This document shows, in pieces, positions 28,743-37,580 of a stretch of DNA of 64,000 nucleotides (position 1 is its first letter; each line of letters starts with the position of its first letter). Source of the stretch: Siccirubricoccus deserti (GTDB lineage: Bacteria > Pseudomonadota > Alphaproteobacteria > Acetobacterales > Acetobacteraceae); the NCBI RefSeq assembly GCF_014283215.1, contig NZ_JACOMF010000028.1, forward strand, positions 1 to 64,000, in the 5' to 3' direction. A program made the translations under genes and the position numbers. A model generated the notes under the pieces. The model worked only from the letters and a program-made list of their open reading frames with translations. It did not search any database and had not been told where the DNA came from.

Positions 28743-29483
28743 ATGACGGCGAGATTGACGCTCTACCCCGCTATCGACCTCAAGGGTGGCCAGGTCGTGC
28801 GGCTCAAGCGGGGCGACATGGCGCAGGCGACGGTGTACTCGGCCGAGCCCGGCGCCCAGGCTCGGCGCTTCGCCGCGCTGGGCTTCCCCTGGCTGCATGT
28901 GGTGGACCTCGACGGCGCCTTCGCCGGCCGGCCGGCGAATGCCGCGGCGGTGGAGACCATCCTTGCCGCCGTTCCCGGCGTGCCGGTGCAGCTCGGCGGC
29001 GGCATCCGCAACATGGCGACCGCCGAGGCCTGGCTCGACCGCGGGGTGCGGCGGGTGATCCTCGGCTCGGCGGCTGTGAAGGACCCGGATTTCGCCATGC
29101 TCGCCTGCCGCACCTGGCCGGACCGCGTCGCCGTCGGCATCGACGCCCGGGGCGGGATGGTGGCGACCGAGGGCTGGGCGGAGGTGAGCGCCCTGCCGGC
29201 CCAGGATGTCGCCCGCCGGTTCGAGGACGCCAGCGCGGCGGCGATCATCTACACCGACATCGAGCGCGATGGGATGCTCGGCGGGGTCAACCTTGAGGCG
29301 ACCCTGGCGCTGGCCCGTGCGGTGCGGGTGCCGGTGATCGCCTCGGGCGGCGTCGCCTCGCTGAACGATCTGGTGGCGCTGGCAGCGGTGGCGCATGAGG
29401 GTATCGAGGGCGTGATCATCGGCCGCGCGCTGTATGATGGCCGGATCGACCCGGCCAAGGCCCTGGCGCTGGTGGCGCGCTGA
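28743..29483 (+). CDS. hisA: Phosphoribosyl-formimino-AICAR phosphate isomerase HisA
   Basis: TIM-barrel isomerase of histidine synthesis, 246 aa. The catalytic aspartates are D12 (YPAIDLKGG) and D134 (VGIDARGG). Phosphate-binding glycine motifs are QLGGGIRN (83-90) and IASGGVASL. The ATG at 28743 gives the normal N-terminus [11 protein letters not shown]; the longer frame upstream belongs to the preceding reading frame. A 67-base gap separates it from the GNAT gene. Downstream lies transposase debris rather than hisF. Confidence 0.95.
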   Translation: MTARLTLYPAIDLKGGQVVRLKRGDMAQATVYSAEPGAQARRFAALGFPWLHVVDLDGAFAGRPANAAAVETILAAVPGVPVQLGGGIRNMATAEAWLDRGVRRVILGSAAVKDPDFAMLACRTWPDRVAVGIDARGGMVATEGWAEVSALPAQDVARRFEDASAAAIIYTDIERDGMLGGVNLEATLALARAVRVPVIASGGVASLNDLVALAAVAHEGIEGVIIGRALYDGRIDPAKALALVAR

Positions 29484-29506
29484 CCCGGCCCGTCGCCGGA
29501 GTTGAT

Positions 29507-29936
29507 AAACTCTGTGCGGTGGGAATCGGTGTCGGTCCTGCGCCGGTAAGGCCGAAGTTGCAGGCGAGGAGGGAGGCGAGTTCCTCCTGCCACGGCGTGA
29601 AGCGGCGAAGAAGGTGCGGATGGCGGCCCTGAAGTCCGCCAGGGCCGGATGGTGAGCGTTCCAGGGTATCTTCTCGAAAAGTCACCACAGCCGCTCGATC
29701 AGGTTCTGCCTGGGGCATAGGCCAGCCAACCCTCGCCCAGCCCTCCGCGGCGCAGAGCCGGCGGTGCCGCACCGTCTCCGCCTCGGTGAACAGCGCTTCC
29801 GCGACCTGCTCCGAGGTCCAACCGTAGTCATGCAGCAGAAGCGCATTCGTCCAGCCGTACACCCGCTGTTCGGCTGACGGCGCATCATCATCGGGAAGTA
29901 CGCCCGGTCCGCAGGGCTCAGCAGCGCTCCTGCCAT
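29507..29936 (-). pseudogene. IS630-like transposase remnant
   Basis: Fragments on the minus strand read as the two ends of an IS630-family transposase. N-terminal part: LLSPADRAYFPMMMRRQPNS, then after a frameshift TNALLLHDYGWTSEQVAEAL with FTEAETVRHRRL (the helix-turn-helix region). C-terminal part: QNLIERLW, stop, LFEKIPWNAHHPALADF, RAAIRTFF and ELASLLACNFGLTGAG. The catalytic DDE middle is deleted, and a premature stop and frameshifts are present. No terminal inverted repeats were recognised. The rest of 29484-30035 shows nothing else. Confidence 0.75.
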
Positions 29937-30035
29937 GCCCCCGACGCATCAGACCGGCACGCCTCGCCGCAAGCAGATTTCGGCGGAGGCGGATTTACCA
30001 GCGGCTTGCAGGATTCATTCGTGCCGGGCGTCTGA

Positions 30036-31235
30036 TCAGTTGCTGTTGCGCAGCAGCTTGGAGTGGATCCAGCCCTGCGGCTCGGCATCCCCCACCTGGA
30101 CCCAGCCGCCGCTGGCAGTGCCATGGATGCGGAAGCTCTCGCCGGCCGGGACGGTGCGGATGATGCGGGCGCGGTTGTCGGGCGTTGCGCGCATGTTCGC
30201 CGCGGTCCGCACCACGGTCCGAGGCAAGGCGGCGGCCGGAGGCGGGGCGGGGGGCGGCGGTGGTGGCGCGGCCTGGGCCGGCGGGGCGTTGGATGGTGCG
30301 GGCCCGGCGGCCGGGATGGCGGGCGGTGCGGGTGCCGGCTGCGGCGACGCCGGCCTGGCCTCGGACGGCGGTGCCGGACGGGCGGCCGGCGGTTGTGCCA
30401 CGGACGCGCCGGAGGCATCGGGCCTGGGCAGCTCCCGCGGCGCGGCGGCCGCCGCCGGAGGCAGCGCGGCCGACCGCGGCGGTTCGGGTGCCCGCGGCGC
30501 CTCGACCGGCAGGGCGGCGATCGGCGTCACCGGCGGGCCTTCCTCGGCGTCCGGCCAGACCATCGCCACGCCGGTCAGCGCCAGCCCGCCCAGCGCGGCG
30601 CCGCCGAGCAATCCGAAGACGATCCCGCGCCCCCGGTGGCGTGGCGCCGGCCCGGCAGCCGCGCTGGTCTCGATGGGGACCTCTGTGGGGCTGGCTGGAG
30701 CGCCGGCGGCGAGTGGCGCGGTGCCGCGCGGCTCGCGCGGGCGGACCAGCCGCATCCCCCCGACAGGCGCCATCGCCGGGGCGGTGGCGCGGCCTGGATC
30801 GCGCGGCTGCAGGGCGCGGCGCACCACGCTGATCCAGCCATCGCCGCCCGGCACCGTCAGCGGCGGCAGCGCGGCGAAGGTGGCGGCGAGGATCCGCTCC
30901 AGCGCCGGCACCTCTGACGGTGTCAGGGTCAGTTCGGCGATAGGCAAATAGCCGGGGAAGATCGCCTCGAAGCGAGCCGCCTCCAGGCGATGATGCAGCC
31001 CCGCGGCGGCGCCATCGAGTTGGCCCGGGGTGAAATCCAGCAGGGCTACGCCGATCTGCGGGTGCAGCAGCACATAGGCCACCCGCTGTGGGTGGTTGAG
31101 CAGCCCGCTGATGTTGCTGTCCTTCAGCCCGACCCAGCCCGGCGGCAGCGCCGCCATCACGGGATCCTGGGTCGCCTGGTCACCGGCATGCAGCGGACGC
31201 TCCAGACGATAGACGGTTTCCGGCTGGCTGATCAT
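30036..31235 (-). CDS. SH3-domain protein with membrane anchor and proline-rich linker
   Basis: A 399-residue protein with no family name I trust. The N-terminal globular part (about 1-150) contains a nuclease-like or sensor-like fold that I do not recognise (YVLLHPQIGVALLDFTPGQ). One membrane segment lies at about 200-222 (GIVFGLLGGAALGGLALTGV). A long Ala/Pro-rich linker (about 230-335) follows, then a C-terminal bacterial SH3 domain (about 338-399, ANMRATPDNRARII and GWVQVGDAEPQGWIHSKLL). The layout suggests a cytoplasmic head and a periplasmic, wall-facing SH3 domain. A TATACT sequence at 31287-31292 on the minus strand may be its -10 box. Confidence 0.8.
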   Translation of the reverse strand: MISQPETVYRLERPLHAGDQATQDPVMAALPPGWVGLKDSNISGLLNHPQRVAYVLLHPQIGVALLDFTPGQLDGAAAGLHHRLEAARFEAIFPGYLPIAELTLTPSEVPALERILAATFAALPPLTVPGGDGWISVVRRALQPRDPGRATAPAMAPVGGMRLVRPREPRGTAPLAAGAPASPTEVPIETSAAAGPAPRHRGRGIVFGLLGGAALGGLALTGVAMVWPDAEEGPPVTPIAALPVEAPRAPEPPRSAALPPAAAAAPRELPRPDASGASVAQPPAARPAPPSEARPASPQPAPAPPAIPAAGPAPSNAPPAQAAPPPPPPAPPPAAALPRTVVRTAANMRATPDNRARIIRTVPAGESFRIHGTASGGWVQVGDAEPQGWIHSKLLRNSN

Positions 31236-31521
31236 GACTACCCCTCTGCTGCGCCGCACGGATGCGCGGTGAGCCCCCCCTCCTCTAGTATATCGTATTT
31301 GTGTGCCCGGCGCAGCCGCCTGGGCCACGGCCTGCGGTGGGAAGAGGGAGGGGTACATACGCGCGGCAGGCGCGAAAGTGCCGATGGCGTGAGCCTGGAG
31401 TGCGACCTTCGCCTCCAGGAATGTCCGCGGTGCTGTGCGTTCAACTGCGAACGCCGATGCGCTGCGGCCCTTGCGGGGCGGCTTTACGCATCAGGGCGTC
31501 CGCACCCCTCCGCGATCCGCG

Positions 31522-32289
31522 CTAGATCCGCCAGCCGGTGTGGATCGCCACGATTCCACCGGAGAGGCTGCGGTGCTGCACCCGTTCCAGCCCGGCCTCC
31601 CGCATCAGCCCGGCCAGCGCCTCCTGGTCGGGGAACATGCGGATGCTCTCCGCCAGATAGCGGTAGCTCTCGGCGTCCTTCGCCACGCGCTGGCCGAGTG
31701 CGGGCAGCACGCGGAAGGACCAGGCGTCGTAGAGCGGCGCGAGGGCGGCGACCTCCACCCGGCTGAACTCCAGGCAGTGGAACCGCCCGCCCGGCCGCAG
31801 CACCCGCCGCGCCTCGCGCAGCACCGCGGCTTTGTCGGTGCAATTGCGCAGGCCGAAAGCCATGGAGATCTTCTCCACCGAACGATCCGGCAGCGGCAGC
31901 CGCTCGGCATCGGCGCAGAGGAAGCCGAGCCCGGCCGCCAGCCCGCGTTCCAGCGCGCGGCCCTGCGCCACCTGCAGCATCGCCGGGTTGATGTCCGACA
32001 GGATCACCCGCCCGGCGCCGAGCTCCAGCGCGCGAAAGCCGATGTCGCCGGTGCCGCCGGCGAGGTCGAGCAGCGTCTCCCGCGGGGAAGCAGCGATGGC
32101 GGCGACGAAGGCCTGCTTCCAGACCCGGTGCAGGCCGAGCGACATCAGGTCGTTCATCAGGTCGTAGCGTGGCGCCACGCTTTCGAAGACCTGGCGCACC
32201 AGCCCGGCCTTCTCGGCGCGCGGCACGTCGCGGAAGCCGAAATCGATGGTATCGGCGCCAGCCGGGGCGCGGGGCTTGTCTTCGGTCAT
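31522..32289 (-). CDS. ubiE: Demethylmenaquinone/2-polyprenyl-6-methoxy-1,4-benzoquinol methylase
   Basis: SAM-dependent C-methyltransferase of ubiquinone synthesis, 255 aa. [19 protein letters not shown] (about 34-52) is the UbiE N-terminal signature. The SAM motif is [13 protein letters not shown]. Then come [21 protein letters not shown] with the post-I motif [12 protein letters not shown], and the C-terminal [16 protein letters not shown]. The ATG at 32289 is 39 bases from the divergent mutM start, so the two genes share a very short promoter region. Confidence 0.95.
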   Translation of the reverse strand: MTEDKPRAPAGADTIDFGFRDVPRAEKAGLVRQVFESVAPRYDLMNDLMSLGLHRVWKQAFVAAIAASPRETLLDLAGGTGDIGFRALELGAGRVILSDINPAMLQVAQGRALERGLAAGLGFLCADAERLPLPDRSVEKISMAFGLRNCTDKAAVLREARRVLRPGGRFHCLEFSRVEVAALAPLYDAWSFRVLPALGQRVAKDAESYRYLAESIRMFPDQEALAGLMREAGLERVQHRSLSGGIVAIHTGWRI

Positions 32290-32328
32290 GCGTCGCGCAC
32301 CATAGCCGGGCGAGGGAGTGGGGGACAT

Positions 32329-33198
32329 ATGCCGGAACTGCCGGAAGTCGAGACGGTGATGCGCGGCCTCGCCGCCGTGCTGGACGGGCAGGCGATCCGC
32401 GCCGCCTCCATCGCCCGGCCCGACATGCGCTGGCCCTTTCCCGACGGGCTGGTGGAGCGGCTGGTGGGGGCGCGGGTGGCAGGCTTCCGCCGCCGCGGCA
32501 AGTACATGCTGATGCGGCTCTCGGGCGGTGACAGCCTGCTGATCCACCTCGGCATGTCCGGCCGGATGGTGGCCCGCCCGGCCGCCGACCGGCCGAATGC
32601 GCCGGTCGCGCATGAGCATTTCACGCTGGAGACGGAGGCCGGCATCCACGTCGGCTTCGTCGACCCGCGCCGCTTCGGCTGCGTCGACCTGGTGCCGACC
32701 GCGGCGGAGGATGGCCACCGGCTGCTCGCCGGGCTGGGGCCGGAGCCGCTGGAGGACGCCTTCACCCCCGCGGTGCTGAGCGCGGCGCTCAGCGGCCGGC
32801 AGACGCCGATCAAGGCGGCGCTGCTCGACCAGAAGGTGGTCGCCGGCCTTGGCAACATCTACGTCTCGGAGGCGCTGTACCGCGCCGGCCTCTCGCCGAG
32901 GCGCTTGGCCGCGAGCGTCGCCGGGGCACGGAGCCGGCGGCTGGTGCCGGCGATCAAGGCGGTGTTGCAGGAAAGCATCGCCGCCGGCGGATCCTCGCTG
33001 CGCGACTACGTGCAGGCGGATGGTGGGATCGGCTTCTTCCAGGAACGCTTCAAGGTCTACGACCGCGAGGGCCAGCCCTGCGAGCATTGTCCAAATCTCG
33101 CTGCCGGCTCCGGCGCGGGGCCGCCGGACTGCCCCGGCATCCGCCGCTTCGTCCAGTCCGGCCGCGCCACCTTCCATTGCCCGCGGACGCAGCGATGA
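32329..33198 (+). CDS. mutM: Formamidopyrimidine-DNA glycosylase with atypical zinc finger
   Basis: Base-excision glycosylase/AP-lyase that removes 8-oxoguanine, 289 aa. Catalytic P2 and E3, K58 in RRGKYML and the [14 protein letters not shown] helix-two-turn-helix are all present. The C-terminal zinc finger is unusual: cysteines are at 251, 254, 268 and 284, and the expected final cysteine is T287 (FHCPRTQR instead of CPxCQR). An insertion of about 12 residues after C254 supplies C268. Whether zinc is still held by C251, C254, C268 and C284 is an open question. It is divergent from ubiE and followed by an enoyl-CoA hydratase gene. Confidence 0.93.
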   Translation: MPELPEVETVMRGLAAVLDGQAIRAASIARPDMRWPFPDGLVERLVGARVAGFRRRGKYMLMRLSGGDSLLIHLGMSGRMVARPAADRPNAPVAHEHFTLETEAGIHVGFVDPRRFGCVDLVPTAAEDGHRLLAGLGPEPLEDAFTPAVLSAALSGRQTPIKAALLDQKVVAGLGNIYVSEALYRAGLSPRRLAASVAGARSRRLVPAIKAVLQESIAAGGSSLRDYVQADGGIGFFQERFKVYDREGQPCEHCPNLAAGSGAGPPDCPGIRRFVQSGRATFHCPRTQR

Positions 33199-33230
33199 GG
33201 TAAGCCGGCGTGACCTGAGGAGGACGTGCC

Positions 33231-34010
33231 ATGGCCGAATACTCGATGATCCTGACCGAGCGGCAGGGCCGCGTGGCGGTGATCCGGCTGAACCGGCCGC
33301 AGGCGCTGAACGCGCTGTGCGACCAGTTGATGGAGGAACTCGGCCAGGCGCTGCGCGGCTATGATGCCGACCCGGAGGTGGCGGCCATCGTGCTGACCGG
33401 CAACGAGAAGGCCTTCGCCGCCGGTGCCGACATCAAGGAGATGCAGTCGCGCAGCTATCCCGCCGTGTACCTCGATGATTTCATCGGCAAGCGGTGGGAG
33501 GCAGTGACCTTCGTGCAGAAGCCGGTGATCGCCGCGGTGGCCGGCTACGCACTCGGCGGCGGCTGCGAGCTGGCGATGATGTGCGACATCATCCTGGCCG
33601 CCGACACGGCGAAATTCGGCCAGCCGGAAATCAACCTCGGCGTCATCCCCGGCGCCGGCGGCACCCAGCGGCTGACCCGCGCCATCGGCAAGGCGAAGGC
33701 GATGGAGATGGTGCTCACCGGCCGGATGATGGATGCGGCGGAGGCGGAGCGCGCCAGCCTGGTCGCCCGGGTGGTGCCGGCGGCCGAGGTGGTGGCGGAG
33801 GCGGTGAAGCTCGGCGAGAAGATCGGCACGCTCTCGGCCCCGGCCGTCGCCATCGCCAAGGAGGCGGTGAACCGGGCCTATGAGACCACCCTGGCGGAGG
33901 GCGTGAAGTTCGAGCGGCGGGCGTTCCAGGCGCTGTTCGCCACGGCCGACCAGAAGGAAGGCATGGCGGCCTTCGCCGAGAAGCGGAAGGCCCGCTTCAC
34001 CAATAGCTGA
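33231..34010 (+). CDS. Enoyl-CoA hydratase
   Basis: Crotonase-fold hydratase of fatty-acid beta-oxidation, 259 aa. The oxyanion-hole segments are [12 protein letters not shown] (about 62-73) and [15 protein letters not shown]. The two catalytic glutamates of true enoyl-CoA hydratases lie in GGGCELAM (about E115) and [18 protein letters not shown] (about E135). AGADIKEM is typical of the short-chain mitochondrial-type enzyme. The ATG at 33231 follows GAGGAGG. The ubiE/mutM/echA/rpsT/dnaA order is a common alphaproteobacterial arrangement; no pathway partner is adjacent. Confidence 0.93.
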   Translation: MAEYSMILTERQGRVAVIRLNRPQALNALCDQLMEELGQALRGYDADPEVAAIVLTGNEKAFAAGADIKEMQSRSYPAVYLDDFIGKRWEAVTFVQKPVIAAVAGYALGGGCELAMMCDIILAADTAKFGQPEINLGVIPGAGGTQRLTRAIGKAKAMEMVLTGRMMDAAEAERASLVARVVPAAEVVAEAVKLGEKIGTLSAPAVAIAKEAVNRAYETTLAEGVKFERRAFQALFATADQKEGMAAFAEKRKARFTNS

Positions 34011-34057
34011 CATGGCCGGGCCCTGCTGCCCGCGGGGGGGTGCTTCCGGCCCTTCCC

Positions 34058-34087
34058 TTGACGGGGCGGCGGGGCCGGCTGTAGAAC
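34058..34087 (+). promoter_or_regulatory. Sigma-70-like promoter for rpsT
   Basis: TTGACG (34058-34063), an 18-base spacer and TAGAAC (34082-34087) lie 64 bases before the rpsT start. Match and position fit a housekeeping promoter. Confidence 0.5.
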
Positions 34088-34151
34088 CCCTGACCCCGCG
34101 CCCGCCTGTCGTGCGCTTGTCCTTCACCTAATGAATTGAAGTCACATCCCC

Positions 34152-34430
34152 ATGGCGAACACGGCCTCTGCCCGCAAACGTATCCGCCAGACCGAGAAGC
34201 GCACCCTGCGCAATCGGGCGCGCCGGTCGCGCGTGCGGACCTTCATCCGCAAGGTGGAGCAGGCGATCGCCGGTGGCGACAAGTCGCAGGCGCAGGACGC
34301 GCTGAAGGCGGCGCAGCCCGAGATGCAGCGGGCGGCGACCAAGGGGGTGTTCCACAAGAATACCGTGGCGCGGAAGCTCTCCCGCCTCTCGGCCCGGATC
34401 AAGTCGATCGGCGCCAGCGCCTCGGCCTGA
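34152..34430 (+). CDS. rpsT: 30S ribosomal protein S20
   Basis: Primary 16S rRNA-binding protein of the small subunit, 92 aa and highly basic. The N-terminus [21 protein letters not shown] with [13 protein letters not shown] is the S20 signature, and the C-terminal half has the conserved [20 protein letters not shown]. It lies upstream of dnaA, as in many alphaproteobacteria. A strong hairpin follows 52 bases later. Confidence 0.97.
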   Translation: MANTASARKRIRQTEKRTLRNRARRSRVRTFIRKVEQAIAGGDKSQAQDALKAAQPEMQRAATKGVFHKNTVARKLSRLSARIKSIGASASA

Positions 34431-34788
34431 GAGCCCAGGCCGCGCCTCGATCAGCGCAGGTCAAGTTACGTTCGCGCAAGTAACGAAACAGGAGAGTTCT
34501 CCTGTTTCGTATGGCTGATTGCAGTCCCGAAGAATATTTTCGGGAATGATTTCGGCTTTATTTGCCGAATGCGATCGAGGCAAAAGTTACTATTTACCCC
34601 GTCTTTGGCCGCGGGGTATCCTCTGACCTGTCAGGCCGACGGGTCCACCAATCCCCCGGCACCACGGCGTCCCGCCGGCTGACCACCCGATTGCGGGCGA
34701 CGAACCCGCCTGCGGTCCGCCGGTTTATGCCGGCGTGCCGATGGACGGGGCTCGGACGGCACCAGGGATGGAATAGGAGGCCAGCGGC
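34431..34788. other. AT-richer, hairpin-dense spacer between rpsT and dnaA
   Basis: A 358-base spacer without a gene. Its left half (34460-34610) is clearly less GC-rich than the surroundings and carries three hairpins: 34483-34510 (listed separately), 34525-34545 (TCCCGAA/TTCGGGA, 7-base loop) and 34551-34569 (TTCGGC/GCCGAA, 7-base loop). GTTAC and GTAAC (around 34465-34484) form a weaker outer pair. No TTATCCACA-type DnaA box was found by eye, so an origin is not supported. The dnaA promoter is presumably in the right half. Confidence 0.6.
34483..34510 (+). terminator. Terminator hairpin after rpsT
   Basis: ACGAAACAGGAG and CTCCTGTTTCGT form a perfect 12-bp stem with a 4-base loop. It is the likely end of the rpsT transcript, although there is no U-run. 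Confidence 0.65.
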
Positions 34789-36201
34789 TTGTCCCCCCAA
34801 ACACCTGGACACATGGCCGCCTGCTGGGCCCGCATCCGCGGCCGCCTGCGCGAGGAGGTCGGCGAGGTCGAGTATCGCACCTGGCTGCGGCAAATGACCT
34901 TGGCCGGGATCGACGGCGAGGATGCCGTCATCCTGCTGCCGACCCGCTTCCTGCGCGACTGGGTGAACAGCCATTACGGCGACCGCCTCCGCGCCCTGTG
35001 GCAAGCCGAGGAATCCGCGGTGCGGCGGGTGGAGATCCGGGTGGCCCAGGCCGCGGCGGAACCCGCCATGGCCGGCGCCGAGCCTCGCGTTCCGGCCCGG
35101 ACCGAACCCGTGGGCCTCGCCGAAAGCCTCGCTGTCCGCCCGGCCGAGCGCCCTGCGCCGGAGATCCGCTCGGATTGGGTGGTACCGCTCGAGGCGCGCT
35201 TCACCTTCGATACCTTCGTCGTCGGCAAGCCGAATGAATTCGCCCATGCCTGCGCCCGTCGGGTCGCCGAGAAGCCAGCCAGCCAGGGCTTCAACCCGCT
35301 GTTCCTCTACGGCGGCGTCGGGCTCGGCAAGACGCATCTGATGCATGCCATTGCCTGGGCGATCCGCGAGCATGAGCCGGTGCGCACCGTCGCCTACATG
35401 AGCGCCGAGAAATTCATGTACCGCTTCATCGCCGCGCTGCGCAGCCAGAACACCATGGAGTTCAAGGAGACGCTGCGCGCCGTCGACGTGCTGATGATCG
35501 ACGACCTGCAATTCCTGATCGGCAAGGACAACACGCAGGAGGAGTTCTTCCACACCTTCAATGCGCTGGTGGACCAGGGCAAGCAGATCGTCGTCTCGGC
35601 CGACAAGTCGCCCTCCGACCTGTCGGGCATCGAGGATCGGCTCCGGACCCGACTCGGCTGCGGCATGGTTGCGGACCTGCATGCCACCACCTATGAGCTG
35701 CGCTTCTCGATCCTGCAGGCCAAGGCGGCTGCGGCGCGGGTCGAGGTGCCGGCCAAGGTGCTGGAACTGCTCGCCAGCCGCATCACCGCCAATGTCCGTG
35801 AGTTGGAAGGGGCGCTGAACCGGCTGGTCGCCCATGCCGGGCTGTTTGGCCGGCCGGTGACCATCGACAGCGCGCAGGAGGTGCTGCACGACGTGCTGCG
35901 GGCGCATGAGCGGCGGGTCTCGATCGAGGAGATCCAGCGCAAGGTGGCCGAGCACTACAACCTGCGGCTGACCGACATGGTCTCCGCCCGCCGTGCCCGG
36001 AACGTGGCGCGGCCGCGGCAGGTGGCGATGTACCTGGCCAAGCAGCTCACCCAGCGCTCCCTGCCCGAGATCGGCCGGCGCTTTGGCAACCGCGACCACA
36101 CCACGGTCATGCACGCCGTCTCCCGCGTCTCCGAATTGATGCAGCAGGACGCCGGCTTCGCCGAGGATGTGACGCTGCTGCGGAAGATGCTGGAGAGTTG
36201 A
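34789..36201 (+). CDS. dnaA: Chromosomal replication initiator DnaA
   Basis: AAA+ initiator that binds DnaA boxes and melts the origin, 470 aa. Domain I (about 1-75) is followed by a short variable linker, then RFTFDTFVVGKPNEFA. Walker A is GGVGLGKTH and Walker B is VLMIDDLQF. The DNA-binding domain IV has the signature FGNRDHTTVMHAV. The start is TTG at 34789, supported by GGAGG 8 bases upstream; an ATG eight codons later is an alternative. The dnaA-dnaN order is classical. Confidence 0.96.
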   Translation: MSPQTPGHMAACWARIRGRLREEVGEVEYRTWLRQMTLAGIDGEDAVILLPTRFLRDWVNSHYGDRLRALWQAEESAVRRVEIRVAQAAAEPAMAGAEPRVPARTEPVGLAESLAVRPAERPAPEIRSDWVVPLEARFTFDTFVVGKPNEFAHACARRVAEKPASQGFNPLFLYGGVGLGKTHLMHAIAWAIREHEPVRTVAYMSAEKFMYRFIAALRSQNTMEFKETLRAVDVLMIDDLQFLIGKDNTQEEFFHTFNALVDQGKQIVVSADKSPSDLSGIEDRLRTRLGCGMVADLHATTYELRFSILQAKAAAARVEVPAKVLELLASRITANVRELEGALNRLVAHAGLFGRPVTIDSAQEVLHDVLRAHERRVSIEEIQRKVAEHYNLRLTDMVSARRARNVARPRQVAMYLAKQLTQRSLPEIGRRFGNRDHTTVMHAVSRVSELMQQDAGFAEDVTLLRKMLES

Positions 36202-36370
36202 GGCGGCTTCTTGTTGCGGTGCGGGTGCGGTCGTCCGACCGCGCCGTTCGGTGCGCCGCCGCGCTTGGCCGAAGGCCGCGGAAACCTTACCTTTCCCTAG
36301 CGAATCCGCGCTGGTAGGGTAGCCGCCCGCCAGGGCTGCGGGGCGCATCGGATTTGGGAGCCTGGGTGGC

Positions 36371-37498
36371 ATGAAATTCACGGTCGAACGGGCGCTCCTG
36401 CTCAAGGCGCTGGCGCATGTCCAGAGCGTCGTGGAGCGGCGGAACACCATCCCCATCCTGGCCAACGTCCTGCTGGCCGCGCAGGAGGGATCGTTGCGGC
36501 TGACCGCGACCGACATGGAGATCGCGGTGGTCGAGGAAGTGCCCGGGGTGCAGGTCAGCCGCCCCGGCCGCACCACCGCCCCGGCCGCCACCCTGTACGA
36601 GATCGTCCGCAAGCTGCCGGACGGTGCGCGGGTGGAACTGGACCACGCCGGCGGCGACGCGCCGCTGCGGCTGCGGGCCGGGCGCTTCAACACCGACCTC
36701 GCGGTGCTGCCGGTGGAGGATTTCCCCTCCATGACCGAGGGCAAGCTGCCGCACGGCTTCTCCCTGCCCGCCGGCCAGCTACGCGAGCTGATCGACCGCA
36801 CCCGCTTCGCCATCAGCACCGAGGAAACCCGCTACTACCTCAACGGCATCTACCTGCATGCCACGGAAAGCGAGGGCGCCCAGGTGCTGCGTGCCGTGGC
36901 GACCGACGGCCATCGCCTGGCCCGGGTGGAGGAGCCGCTGCCGGATGGCGCCGCCGGCATGCCCGGCGTCATCATCCCCCGCAAAACGGTAAACGAGCTG
37001 CGCAAGCTGGCCGAGGAGACGCAGGAGGAGATCGCCGTCCGGCTCTCCGACACCAAGATCCGCTTCGATATCGGCGCGGTGCAGCTCACCAGCAAGCTGA
37101 TCGACGGCACCTTCCCCGAATACGACCGCGTCATCCCGCGCGGCAACGACAAGATCCTCAAGGTCTCGAAGAAGGAATTCGCCGAGGCTGTGGGCCGCGT
37201 CGCTGCCATCAGCAGCGAACGCTCGCGGCCGGTGAAGCTTTCGATCGACCGCAACCACCTGCTGCTCTCCGCTTCCTCCGCCGAACAGGGCCAGGCGCAG
37301 GAGGAGCTGGACGGCGACGTGGTGAAGTACGAGAACTCGCCGCTCGAGATCGGCTTCCAGGCACGCTACCTGAACGACATCACCGACCAGATCGCCGAGT
37401 TGGTGGAGTTCCGCTTTGCCGATGGGTCCGCGCCAACAGTCGTCACCGACGCCGCCAAGCCGGAAGCACTTTATGTGCTGATGCCGATGCGGGTTTAG
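36371..37498 (+). CDS. dnaN: DNA polymerase III beta subunit (sliding clamp)
   Basis: Ring-shaped processivity clamp, 375 aa, normal length for the three-repeat subunit. It begins MKFTVERALLLKALAHVQSV and ends EALYVLMPMRV, both standard. The middle has RFAISTEETRYYLNGIYLH and VATDGHRLARVE. It is 169 bases downstream of dnaA on the same strand and is followed by a hairpin, so dnaA-dnaN may be an operon that ends here. recF is not adjacent; a LysR gene comes next. Confidence 0.97.
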   Translation: MKFTVERALLLKALAHVQSVVERRNTIPILANVLLAAQEGSLRLTATDMEIAVVEEVPGVQVSRPGRTTAPAATLYEIVRKLPDGARVELDHAGGDAPLRLRAGRFNTDLAVLPVEDFPSMTEGKLPHGFSLPAGQLRELIDRTRFAISTEETRYYLNGIYLHATESEGAQVLRAVATDGHRLARVEEPLPDGAAGMPGVIIPRKTVNELRKLAEETQEEIAVRLSDTKIRFDIGAVQLTSKLIDGTFPEYDRVIPRGNDKILKVSKKEFAEAVGRVAAISSERSRPVKLSIDRNHLLLSASSAEQGQAQEELDGDVVKYENSPLEIGFQARYLNDITDQIAELVEFRFADGSAPTVVTDAAKPEALYVLMPMRV

Positions 37499-37533
37499 CT
37501 GGGAAAAGCGCTGCCTTTTCCAGACCCCATCCG

Positions 37534-37555
37534 CCAGGGGCCAACTGGCCCCTGG
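37534..37555 (+). terminator. Hairpin after dnaN
   Basis: CCAGGGGCC and GGCCCCTGG form a perfect 9-bp stem with a 4-base loop, 35 bases after the dnaN stop. Confidence 0.6.
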
Positions 37556-37580
37556 ACCGGCCTGAGGTGGGGTGCGTTGG

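Noticed and set aside
34431-34788. Replication origin between rpsT and dnaA
   Set aside because: Although AT-richer and next to dnaA, no TTATCCACA-like boxes were found by eye, and alphaproteobacterial origins are often away from dnaA. GC skew could not be calculated here.
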